DNA of 45,842 nucleotides from positions 1 to 45,842 of the forward strand of contig USSR01000002.1 of assembly GCA_900557355.1 (NCBI GenBank), given 5' to 3'. This stretch comes from an uncultured Bacteroides sp. Lineage in GTDB: Bacteria; Bacteroidota; Bacteroidia; Bacteroidales; Bacteroidaceae. The notes under the pieces were generated by a model. It was not told where the DNA came from. It ran no database searches and saw nothing but the letters and a program-made list of their open reading frames with translations. Of this stretch, positions 16,845 to 24,983 are shown in pieces (position 1 is the stretch's first letter; each line of letters starts with the position of its first letter). A program made the position numbers and the translations under genes.

Positions 16845-19800
16845 TTAAAAGTTAACTTGTATGCCCATTACTAAAGAGGTGGTAATAGGATAATCCGATG
16901 TACCCATTTCAGGATCCCAACCACTAGGGAAATTGCTCAAACAGAAGAGGTCACTACCACTCACATAGAAGCGGGCACGGTTTATACCGGCTTTTTGTGT
17001 CCAACTCTTAGGCAGGGTATAGCCTAATGTGATATTCTTCAAACGGAAGTATGAACCGTTGAACATCCAGAAGTTAGAGGTAGCATAGTTATTGCTCTTC
17101 GACACATTCGAAAGGCGGGGATACTTGGCTGCTAAATTCTCTTCAGTAGTATTGAAAGGACTCCAATATTTACCCTCGAGAATGGCTGGTACGTTACCAT
17201 AGTTATCACGCAAAGGTTGTACCATAGAAGTAGAGAGGTAAGAATTTTGCTTGCCGATGCCTTGGAAAGCAAGACTGAAGTCAATGCCTTTGTACGAAGC
17301 GTTAAGGCTACCACCATACTGGAAACGAGGCAGTGAGTTACCCAAAGGTACACGGTCGTATTCGGGACTGATTACGCCATCGGGTACACCATCGGGACCA
17401 CTGATGTCACGATACTTCAAGTCACCAACTGTAACGGTAGTACTAGTGCGAGCCGAGTTGTTCACTTCTTCTTGAGTTTGATAGATGCCCTCGCACACAT
17501 AACCATAGAATTCATTGAAGAGCACGCCGGCACGTTTAATCTTACCACCACTGATTTGCTCACCATCATTCATATAATCAATCTTTGAAAGGAAGTCGGA
17601 GAAATTCACATTTACACCATACTTAAAATCTCCTATCTGGTCGTTCCATGCCACTTCAATATCATAACCATGAGTGGACATCTTACCTGCATTCGTACTA
17701 GGGTTGTTATATCCCATAAAATAAGGGATTTCGATATTCAGCAACATGTCCTTGGTCTCTTTCCAATAGTAATCGAAATGAAACTGCAGACGGTTGTTCA
17801 AAAAGTTGACATCCAGACCTAAGTCAGTACTGGTAGTCGTTTCCCAAGTAATATCTTCTACAGCCAACACAGCAGGACGAGCAGTTTTATCAGAAACTAC
17901 ACTTCCATCAGCCATATAGAAAAGTGAATTACCAAAACTCATCAAAGCAATGTAGGGGAAGTAGTTGCTGCCGATACGTTCGTTACCTAACATACCCCAT
18001 GAACCACGCAACTTCAAGAATGAAAGCCAATCCCATTTGAGGTTCTTCATGAACTTCTCTTCACTCGCTACCCAACCAGCTGAAAATGAAGGGAAAGTAC
18101 CCCAACGATAACCTTTGGCAAAACGTGAACTACCATCGTGACGCACGTTAGCCTGGAACAGGTAACGATCGGCATACGAATAAATAACACGGCCAAAAAC
18201 AGAGTTTGAAGTATACTCTGAACCTGTACCGCTATTGGTTTGGAAATCTTCCGAACCGATATTGAGGTAAGGATAACCGGTCAGTTCATATTTATCGCGC
18301 GCAGCACCGAGACTTTCGCTCTTCATATAGTAGTTTTCGAAACCGGCCATTACTGTGAGATTATGACTGCCAAAGGTTCCCATATAGTTGGCAATTGCCT
18401 GGCTAGTGACATTATAATCATCGTTACGAGTTTCTGTGAGCGAATTGGTAGTCCAAGTGCTCCCGGAGTCGAAATAACCGCCAAAGGTTTCGGGATCATC
18501 GGGCAAGGTGTATCCACATGAATTTTTAAACGCTTTCTTCTTTTGATAGTTGATAAAAGGAGATACGATACCCGAGATGCTTAGCCCCTTGATAGGCTTG
18601 AAGGTTAGCGAACCTTTACCTGCCACCTGCGTACTGTGAGCTACCGAATTACCACCGGCTACAAGCAATCCATAAGGATTTGCACCACTCTTACCCGAAG
18701 CTAAACGACCATCATCCCAGGTTGCGGGGTAAATGGCGGGCATTTTACGCATGGTATCAAAAGGGTCATAGTTTGTGGCAGTACTCTTAGCATGACGGAT
18801 ATTTACGTCTATTTGAGCACTAAGTTTATCATTGATATTAAAGTCGTTGTTCGAACGGAACATGTAGCGTTGGAAACCACGACCGTCATAAAGACCGTCT
18901 ACTTCGTCATACGAAAGGGTAGCTACCGACTTTACCGCTTTGTTACCGCCTGATACAGAGAGAGTATGAGTCATACGGGGAGCACTTGACTTCAAAATCA
19001 GATCAGTCCAATCGGTAATGGGGTAGTTGTTCGGATCAGTAGCATTATACTTCACCCAATTCTTGGTTTTGTCAGCCGTATATTCTTGGAAAAAACCACC
19101 AGTAGGGTTATCGTTGTATTTCAACTCGTTGCTCATCTCCAAGTAGCGAGTGACTCCCACCATACTAGGTTGTTTAGTAGGAATTTCCCAACCAAATTCA
19201 GCATTATATTTCAGATTGATTTTACCGGTATCGTTACCGCGCTTGGTAGTAACTAAGATAACACCAGCAGCAGCTTTCGAACCATAGATACTGGCAGCCG
19301 CAGCATCTTTCAATACAGATATGCTCTCTACATCATTAGAATTCACATAGTCGAGCGAACTCTGCACACCGTCTACAATCACTAACGGGCTCGATTCACC
19401 CATAGTGGTAATACCACGCACACGAATAGAGGCGGCTCCTGCACCGGGAGCAGAGCTATTACGCGTCACCATCACACCAGAGAGTGATCCTTGCAATGCA
19501 TTGGAAAGCATGGCTGTACGCTTGTTCACCAGCTCTTCTCCCTTCACGGCTGCCACCGCACCGGTAAGGTCTTTCTTCTTTACCACACCGTAACCGATAA
19601 CAACTACTTCGTTGAGCGCTCTGCTAGCTTCTTCCATTACTATGGCATACATATTTTTGCTATCTATCCGCACGATTTTATCCACAAAGCCCACATAGCT
19701 AATGAGCAATTCGCTACCCTCGGGAACGTCTATCTGAAACTTACCATCAAGGTCGGTGATAGTAGCTGCATCACTACCTTTCACACGAACCGTAGCACCA

Positions 19801-20234
19801 ATCATCGGAAGATCAGTTGCATCGACTACCTGACCAGAGATGCGCTTCGCCTTTTTCACTTGAGTAGTAGCCTTTTTAGAAGGATTAGCAGTGATGGTTA
19901 CTTGACGGTTCTGAATGGTATATTTCAAATCGGCTAGCCGACATACTTCCGTCAAAATAGCATCGATCGACTTTCCTTTCAACTCGATGTTCACTTTGTT
20001 GTTGAGACGATCTTTTACAGGTTGATCATAGACAAAAACATATTGGCTATGTTTTTCAATGTAGTCGAACACTTGTTTCACTGTCGAATCTTCGGCTTTA
20101 AGGATATACATCCCATTTACCTTTTCGAACGAAACAGTCGACGCACTAGAATAAGCGGGCACAGACAGTAGTCCAGCCAAACAGAAAGCTTTTGCCAAGC
20201 TTACCACCGTAGTTGTGATTGTTTTTCGATTCAT
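16845..20234 (-). CDS. SusC-like TonB-dependent transporter with STN domain (arm A)
   Basis: A 1129-residue outer membrane transporter for glycan fragments. In order: signal peptide (about 1-31), a secretin/TonB short N-terminal (STN) domain (about 45-115), a carboxypeptidase regulatory-like domain (about 130-200, RISGQVVDATDLPM onward), the plug (about 208-330, with LNEVVVIGYG and VRIRGI-type VRGITTMGESSP), and a 22-strand barrel ending in the aromatic LVMGIQVNF. The STN domain is what SusC proteins use to contact a FecR-type anti-sigma factor, and such a gene lies upstream at 21995-22921. So this protein probably both imports its substrate and reports its presence. It follows a DUF4832 gene by 56 bases. 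Confidence 0.97.
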   Translation of the reverse strand: MNRKTITTTVVSLAKAFCLAGLLSVPAYSSASTVSFEKVNGMYILKAEDSTVKQVFDYIEKHSQYVFVYDQPVKDRLNNKVNIELKGKSIDAILTEVCRLADLKYTIQNRQVTITANPSKKATTQVKKAKRISGQVVDATDLPMIGATVRVKGSDAATITDLDGKFQIDVPEGSELLISYVGFVDKIVRIDSKNMYAIVMEEASRALNEVVVIGYGVVKKKDLTGAVAAVKGEELVNKRTAMLSNALQGSLSGVMVTRNSSAPGAGAASIRVRGITTMGESSPLVIVDGVQSSLDYVNSNDVESISVLKDAAAASIYGSKAAAGVILVTTKRGNDTGKINLKYNAEFGWEIPTKQPSMVGVTRYLEMSNELKYNDNPTGGFFQEYTADKTKNWVKYNATDPNNYPITDWTDLILKSSAPRMTHTLSVSGGNKAVKSVATLSYDEVDGLYDGRGFQRYMFRSNNDFNINDKLSAQIDVNIRHAKSTATNYDPFDTMRKMPAIYPATWDDGRLASGKSGANPYGLLVAGGNSVAHSTQVAGKGSLTFKPIKGLSISGIVSPFINYQKKKAFKNSCGYTLPDDPETFGGYFDSGSTWTTNSLTETRNDDYNVTSQAIANYMGTFGSHNLTVMAGFENYYMKSESLGAARDKYELTGYPYLNIGSEDFQTNSGTGSEYTSNSVFGRVIYSYADRYLFQANVRHDGSSRFAKGYRWGTFPSFSAGWVASEEKFMKNLKWDWLSFLKLRGSWGMLGNERIGSNYFPYIALMSFGNSLFYMADGSVVSDKTARPAVLAVEDITWETTTSTDLGLDVNFLNNRLQFHFDYYWKETKDMLLNIEIPYFMGYNNPSTNAGKMSTHGYDIEVAWNDQIGDFKYGVNVNFSDFLSKIDYMNDGEQISGGKIKRAGVLFNEFYGYVCEGIYQTQEEVNNSARTSTTVTVGDLKYRDISGPDGVPDGVISPEYDRVPLGNSLPRFQYGGSLNASYKGIDFSLAFQGIGKQNSYLSTSMVQPLRDNYGNVPAILEGKYWSPFNTTEENLAAKYPRLSNVSKSNNYATSNFWMFNGSYFRLKNITLGYTLPKSWTQKAGINRARFYVSGSDLFCLSNFPSGWDPEMGTSDYPITTSLVMGIQVNF

Positions 20235-20290
20235 AATATAAGATTAATAATTAATATTTATTGCATAACGATTTATGAGTAATCTACCAG

Positions 20291-21847
20291 TTAATTGTTG
20301 ATTTTAAGTTTACCGACTTTGCACCATCCCTCAAATAGAAGATTCTTGTCGACCGCCATTTTCAAGCCCGGCTGGCATGCTTTGGTTGTATCAACCAAAC
20401 CAATAAGCCAAGTGTAGTTTCCCTTTTGAAGTCCATCCAATTTGACAGTTGTGGTATAATGACCATCACGCCCTTGTACCCAAGTTGAGAGATCAGCCTC
20501 ATCTGCAAGCTGTTTTTTCACAATGTTATGATTGTCATCCATCAAAGCGATGCAGACTTTATATTTTCCTTTCCATTGAGGAATATTGGTAGGACAGTAT
20601 CCCCAACCCAGATTGCGCCAATTGTGTTGCACGCTCACACGCTCGCCTGAACGGGCTTTATTTACAAAACTGACCTCTGTGGGATAGAGCCGGTATCCTC
20701 CCTCACGTTCGAAACGCTTCACCAAATCGAAAGAGCGATTAAACCACGAGGCTACTTCATCACCAATGCGAAGATCCATCATATTGACATGGGCATTACG
20801 GCTTTCTTCGTACTCGCCCCAGCGCACATCTTCCGAATGCCCCTGGCGATACTTGCCACTAGGATCAATCCAGTAACGGTGGTGCGCTCCGGTAATCCAT
20901 CCTCCCTCCATAATGATGGGCAAGCGAAAGCGGTAAGCACGGGCAAAATCTTTTTCCCACTGTTCGTAGTAACCAGTCATGCCAAAAGCGTCGTGACGAA
21001 TGGTGTATCCTTTGGCAATGGCTCTTTCGAGCAATCTTTTACTATCAGGGTGTGGTTCTGCCCAGCTGATGGTATCTCCCACCAAACGATGGTAGTTTAT
21101 CACCAATGGTACACGTTTGAAAGCTTTTGCATAGGTATCGGTAATCCATTCGAATACTTCTACTTTATTTGAGTAGTTATTATACTTCACGCCATGTGCT
21201 TCTCCCCATTTACCAAGCCCATAAGCATCAATAAAATCTACTTTATCGGGATCGTCAAAAGCAACAGCAAAGGCTTGAAGAAACTTTTCGTATTTCTGTT
21301 GAAACACGGCATCGTCAGGATAAGGCGACCATATTTGGGGATTATTAGGATCTTGAAAACCTTTCGCACCGGCTTCCTTTACATAAAGAGGTGTGTTCTG
21401 TCCTTGGTCGCGGCTGTCTACATTGATACGGAAAGCCAGTCGCATACCACGTTCACGCACCGAAGCAAGCAATTTATAGATACGTGAGTCCGGATCGTTC
21501 CATACATAATCTCCCTCTTTACTCTCAAGCATATTCCAATTGATGCGAATGTAACATGTACCGGCGTAATCGCTCACGCGAACAGTGGAATCCCCACCAT
21601 TTACGGGCATAGCATCATAATGGTGAGTTTGCCAAAAGTTTTCATCCCATGCACGTCCCAAATACATCACCCAACCTGTAAGGGGATTTTTGAGTACAGA
21701 GGTAGTATCAGGCTCAAAACATACTGTTTGTTCGGGCGCTTTTAGTCCTTTAGTTATAGATATTTGTGTATGTGCCGAAGACCATCCACAGAGTATCAGA
21801 GCTGCTATAAAAAGCATAAATGTGCGTAACAAAGTGTATCTTTTCAT
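20291..21847 (-). CDS. DUF4832-type secreted protein, putative periplasmic glycoside hydrolase
   Basis: A 518-residue exported protein, third of four DUF4832-type paralogues in transcription order. The ATG at 21847 is preferred; the alternative three codons upstream is GTG. The signal peptide runs to about residue 27 (SSAHTQ). Cys20 is preceded by LIL rather than a lipobox, so a periplasmic soluble form is likely. Barrel-region landmarks are DYAGTCYIRINW, VDSRDQG, Glu216 in GLGKWGE, NYHR, IRHDAFGM and Glu314 in IMEGGW. The DUF4832 domain starts near GGYRLYPTEV. It lies between the anti-sigma gene and susC1, an unusual place, so it should be the first gene of the regulated arm A transcript. 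Enzyme activity is inferred. Confidence 0.85.
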   Translation of the reverse strand: MKRYTLLRTFMLFIAALILCGWSSAHTQISITKGLKAPEQTVCFEPDTTSVLKNPLTGWVMYLGRAWDENFWQTHHYDAMPVNGGDSTVRVSDYAGTCYIRINWNMLESKEGDYVWNDPDSRIYKLLASVRERGMRLAFRINVDSRDQGQNTPLYVKEAGAKGFQDPNNPQIWSPYPDDAVFQQKYEKFLQAFAVAFDDPDKVDFIDAYGLGKWGEAHGVKYNNYSNKVEVFEWITDTYAKAFKRVPLVINYHRLVGDTISWAEPHPDSKRLLERAIAKGYTIRHDAFGMTGYYEQWEKDFARAYRFRLPIIMEGGWITGAHHRYWIDPSGKYRQGHSEDVRWGEYEESRNAHVNMMDLRIGDEVASWFNRSFDLVKRFEREGGYRLYPTEVSFVNKARSGERVSVQHNWRNLGWGYCPTNIPQWKGKYKVCIALMDDNHNIVKKQLADEADLSTWVQGRDGHYTTTVKLDGLQKGNYTWLIGLVDTTKACQPGLKMAVDKNLLFEGWCKVGKLKINN

Positions 21848-21870
21848 ATTTTTCACTGGTATTAATAAAG

Positions 21871-21920
21871 CATAGCTTCTCCTTACGAGAAGGCGTATAA
21901 GTTTCCTCTACCTTGCTATG
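21871..21920. promoter_or_regulatory. Nested stem-loop in the arm A leader
   Basis: Outer arms CATAGC (21871-21876) and GCTATG (21915-21920) enclose an inner six-base stem (21876-21881 with 21887-21892, five-base loop); base 21876 can belong to only one of the two stems at a time. It lies 24 bases before the ATG of the first arm A gene, inside the 147-base spacer after the anti-sigma gene. It could be a structured mRNA leader or a weak terminator of the regulator transcript. The stem is seen; the role is open. Confidence 0.35.
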
Positions 21921-21985
21921 AAGGCATTATAAATTGGTTAATAATAAGTTTCTATGTAATTATTTTATTCAGGAATAATCAATAA

Positions 21986-21993
21986 CAAATATA
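21986..21993 (-). promoter_or_regulatory. Possible Bacteroides -7 promoter element for arm A
   Basis: On the minus strand this reads TATATTTG, matching the Bacteroides housekeeping -7 consensus TAnnTTTG, directly after the anti-sigma stop codon. No convincing TTTG was found at the -33 position, and an ECF-dependent promoter would look different. The long spacer downstream makes a transcription start here plausible but not shown. Confidence 0.25.
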
Positions 21994-21994
21994 A

Positions 21995-22921
21995 TTACTC
22001 CTTCACTAAGTAGATCGTATCACCATGAATTTTCATTCGGGTTTGCGTCATGGTTTCAATGGCTTTCAATACATCCTTTACCTGATCGTCAAGTACTAGT
22101 TTGCCATAAAGTTTATTAGCCGACATCTTATCATCAAACAGAATAGTCACTCCGTAATAATGACTGAGCCGTTGGGCTACAGACTCTACACTTTCACCGG
22201 CAAGGTTTATCATCCCTTGCATCCAGCAAGTATATTCATCGGTATTCACTAACCGTTTCTCAGCAAAACCACCCTCCTGCAAATTTACCAGTTCATTCGG
22301 TTTCATGCGAACCCTGTCATTGTTGGACGTTTTGAGTTCTACCGAACCTTGTACCAACACAACCTGCGAATCCGAAGCATCGTAATTGTTCACATTAAAT
22401 TTAGTTCCAAGCACCTTCACTCTAAAATTATCAGAATTAACTAAAAAAGGATGCTCCGCATCGTGTGCCACATCAAAGTAGGCTTCACCTTTCACGTATA
22501 CCTCACGATACTCGCCATTAAAACGTTTGGGATAGCGGACAACGGTACGCGAATTGGCTATGATTCTGGTACCATCTGCCAACATCAACGTCATCTTTTC
22601 GCCAACAGGCACTTCGACCTCTTCATCGTAAACATCAGCCATCATTTCCATAACTTCCGCACGGTACAAACCGTCCGTTGTATTCTCCCCGATTATATAT
22701 TTAATACCTATTAAAAGAAGCAGCGTCGCAGCCACCGAGCCAACATACATCATAATGCGTCTCTGCCTAGATTTACGCTCTTGTTGGTGCATTTTCAAAA
22801 AAGCTCTTTTCTTAATGGCGGAGATATCTATCTCAGCCGGAGTGCTATGTTGTATGAACGACTTCAACTTGATGTCGTCCAGCAAATCACCATATTTATA
22901 ATCATTTATATCTTTATCCAT
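21995..22921 (-). CDS. FecR-type anti-sigma factor
   Basis: A 308-residue inner-membrane regulator. The ATG at 22921 is preferred over a TTG two codons earlier. A cytoplasmic N-terminal region of about 55 residues, expected to hold the ECF sigma factor, ends in basic residues (RKSRQRR). A single membrane segment follows (VGSVAATLLLLIGIKYII, about 57-75). The periplasmic FecR domain covers about 100-215 (VPVGEKMTLMLADGT, VKGEAYFDVAHDAEHPF, VKVLGTKFNV), and a DUF4974 domain that contacts the SusC STN domain covers the last 70 residues. It lies 147 bases after the sigma gene, in a spacer where I see no gene or clear promoter. It should release the sigma factor when a SusC engages its glycan. Confidence 0.95.
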   Translation of the reverse strand: MDKDINDYKYGDLLDDIKLKSFIQHSTPAEIDISAIKKRAFLKMHQQERKSRQRRIMMYVGSVAATLLLLIGIKYIIGENTTDGLYRAEVMEMMADVYDEEVEVPVGEKMTLMLADGTRIIANSRTVVRYPKRFNGEYREVYVKGEAYFDVAHDAEHPFLVNSDNFRVKVLGTKFNVNNYDASDSQVVLVQGSVELKTSNNDRVRMKPNELVNLQEGGFAEKRLVNTDEYTCWMQGMINLAGESVESVAQRLSHYYGVTILFDDKMSANKLYGKLVLDDQVKDVLKAIETMTQTRMKIHGDTIYLVKE

Positions 22922-23068
22922 CTTCAATTCTTTTTATCCTTTCAATTTCTTTTTCCTGCAAACAATCTTTTCACCTAAAACTTCTTTCTATTTATAAAGA
23001 CGCAGAGGTTGAATTTATCTATAGGTTTAATTTCCACTTTTTTTCTTTCAGTGCTGTTTTTTTCTGAA

Positions 23069-23611
23069 TCACCCGCCTACAAGTCTCTTTCGCAAAGCAT
23101 TCATAGCATACCCTATATGGTAGTTCACTGTAGGAAGTGAAATTTGCAACATACGCGCAATTTCCGCATAAGGCATTTGTTCCAGTTTTGCCAGGAAGAA
23201 TACATGCTTGCACTTGGGCGGCAAACTATTGATTGCTTCATTCAAACACTGTATCTCTTCACGCGAAAGCATATCATCCATCGGAGTCTGCATATCAGGG
23301 AAAGAGAAATTCTGAAGTTCCTCAAAAGAGATCTCCTGATTACTCTTCACCTCTTTACGCAAATAAGAGATTGATTTACGATAAACAATCGTATTCAACC
23401 AACTCGACATACTGGCAATTTCCAAAAGCGTACTACGTAGTTTCCACACTTCAAAGAAAACATCGCCTACCACTTCTTCCGCCATTTCCTTATTACTAAG
23501 GATACCAAAAGCGTGATAGTATAACCTCTTCGAATATCGGTTCATAAAACTGTTAAAAGCCAGTTCATCCCCTTTGGAAATCAACAAAAGTTCTCTTTCC
23601 AGGTCTTCCAT
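23069..23611 (-). CDS. ECF RNA polymerase sigma factor
   Basis: A 180-residue sigma-70 family protein of the Bacteroidetes ECF expansion type, the normal length. Region 2 is at about 15-85 (YSKRLYYHAFGILSNKEMAEEVVGDVFFEVW). Region 4 is at about 110-175 and includes INSLPPKCKHVFFLAKLEQMPYAEIA, with the helix-turn-helix ending SLPTVNYHIGYAMNALRK. The ATG at 23611 gives the standard MEDLERELLLISKGDELAF start. Such factors bring RNA polymerase to the promoter of the linked susC operon once their FecR partner is signalled. It is the only sigma factor in the window although there are two SusC proteins with STN domains. No strong promoter was recognised in the 241-base spacer upstream. Confidence 0.96.
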   Translation of the reverse strand: MEDLERELLLISKGDELAFNSFMNRYSKRLYYHAFGILSNKEMAEEVVGDVFFEVWKLRSTLLEIASMSSWLNTIVYRKSISYLRKEVKSNQEISFEELQNFSFPDMQTPMDDMLSREEIQCLNEAINSLPPKCKHVFFLAKLEQMPYAEIARMLQISLPTVNYHIGYAMNALRKRLVGG

Positions 23612-23730
23612 TTAATTAGATTACTATTTTATATATTGACAGGCGCAGAATTCTTATGTATTATATAGGTCAAGTCTCATAATATTAACTTTCTTTATCA
23701 ATTAGCCTATTTTCCCCCAACAATGAGAAA

Positions 23731-23769
23731 AGCTATATCATCACTCGGAAAACGGAGTTTGATATAGCT
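23731..23769 (-). terminator. Rho-independent terminator-like hairpin after GH105
   Basis: Perfect 10-base arms (23731-23740 and 23760-23769) are extended inward by a four-base pairing (23743-23746 with 23755-23758) around a short loop. On the minus strand the 3' arm runs straight into TTTTCTC, a short U-run. It lies about 80 bases past the GH105 stop and before the sigma factor gene, the right place to end the arm B transcript. The rest of the 23612-23852 spacer shows no gene. Confidence 0.65.
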
Positions 23770-23852
23770 CTTCCACACTTAACAGCTACCATCTGGACCT
23801 TACAGAACGAGCTTTTTAGTTTTGCTACAGTTCTTCTCCATAAAGACACAAA

Positions 23853-24965
23853 TTATCTTGCCATTTTATAGATTTCATTGCCCGCCATCAAGAAAGCGCC
23901 GACTCCATAAACTTCCGTCATATCACGAGTCACTTTCTTCGGATCAGCACCGATTTGCTGCACATAGCCTAGTTTCCCATCCGGTTCCACTGCCGATAAC
24001 AATGCCTTCCATCCCTTTATCATCACAGGAAGATAAGTCACCTTATCCAACAACCCTTCGTTAATACCATAGGCTATGGAATAAACTATAAAAGTAGTGC
24101 AACTGGTTTCCGGTGACGGATAAGAAGCAGGGTCTAACAGACTTGCGTGCCAGAAGCCATCAGGATGCTGCAATCCGGCAATCCGTGTAGCCAGTTTCAC
24201 AAACAGTTCCTCATAGAATTTGCGGTTCTTGTCTTTTCGAGGTAACTCTTTCAATATTTCAACCAGACCACCAAGCACCCAACCATTACCACGACCCCAA
24301 AAGACTTTCTTGCCATTAGCTTCACGCTTATCAAAATAGCGCCAGTCACGGTAGAATAAATTTTCTTCCTTATCGAACAAGTAATCATAAGTCGCTTTAT
24401 ACTCACGGTTCATAAACTTGATGTATTTCTTGTCTCCGGTCAGCATATACAGTTTGGCATATACAGGGGGAGCCATGAAGAGGGCGTCACACCAAGTCCA
24501 CCGTTCCAAAGTTTTCAAGTCACCTTCCACTAATTTGAAACTGCCTTTAGAAGGATGATTGATAATCCATTCCGTACGAGCCAATGTTGGTACAATCATC
24601 TCTTCATCCTTATATTTGCGATATAAATCCAAAAAGGATTGTGACACGGCAATATCATCAGCATGATAAAACCGTTTGTCCGGCTGCCAGCAATTCCGGC
24701 GACCTATACGGGTCAACCATTTATAGTAAGTATCATCACCGTCTTCTTTCTCTGCCAATTCAGCCCAATCGACCATACCGACATAGAGAGCACCTTGCGG
24801 CCAGTTCAGGTCGTCATGTTCAGGAGCCGGATGTGGATTGGCAATTTGCCAATCCGCAACCTTTCTCATGATAGACTTAACTTCGGACTTTTGGAAAGGG
24901 ATTTCTACCGCTCTCACGAAAACACTGCATAAAAGGTATGCGCTTAACAAGAATATCTTTCTCAT
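23853..24965 (-). CDS. GH105 unsaturated uronyl hydrolase-like enzyme
   Basis: A 370-residue exported (alpha/alpha)6-barrel enzyme of family GH105, the usual length. Relatives such as YteR hydrate the 4,5-unsaturated uronic acid left at the non-reducing end by polysaccharide lyases, mostly from rhamnogalacturonan and in some cases from glucuronic-acid side chains. The signal peptide ends near VRAVE. The catalytic Asp is in YHADDIAVSQ (about 103-104). Other family landmarks are TWCDALFMAPPVYAKL, WGRGNGWVLGGL and HPDGFWHASLLDP. It is the last gene of arm B, 18 bases after GH3, and is followed by a terminator-like hairpin. Its presence implies lyase products, yet no lyase gene is in the window. 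Confidence 0.95.
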   Translation of the reverse strand: MRKIFLLSAYLLCSVFVRAVEIPFQKSEVKSIMRKVADWQIANPHPAPEHDDLNWPQGALYVGMVDWAELAEKEDGDDTYYKWLTRIGRRNCWQPDKRFYHADDIAVSQSFLDLYRKYKDEEMIVPTLARTEWIINHPSKGSFKLVEGDLKTLERWTWCDALFMAPPVYAKLYMLTGDKKYIKFMNREYKATYDYLFDKEENLFYRDWRYFDKREANGKKVFWGRGNGWVLGGLVEILKELPRKDKNRKFYEELFVKLATRIAGLQHPDGFWHASLLDPASYPSPETSCTTFIVYSIAYGINEGLLDKVTYLPVMIKGWKALLSAVEPDGKLGYVQQIGADPKKVTRDMTEVYGVGAFLMAGNEIYKMAR

Positions 24966-24983
24966 ATTATCAATTCTTTACTT

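Noticed and set aside
23019..23213. A 64-codon minus-strand frame overlapping the end of the sigma factor gene.
   Set aside because: It is a shifted reading of the sigma factor coding sequence with no independent support.
23612..23720. TTGAC and TATAAT-like strings upstream of the sigma factor gene.
   Set aside because: They are only three bases apart, too close for a promoter, and Bacteroides promoters use a different consensus.
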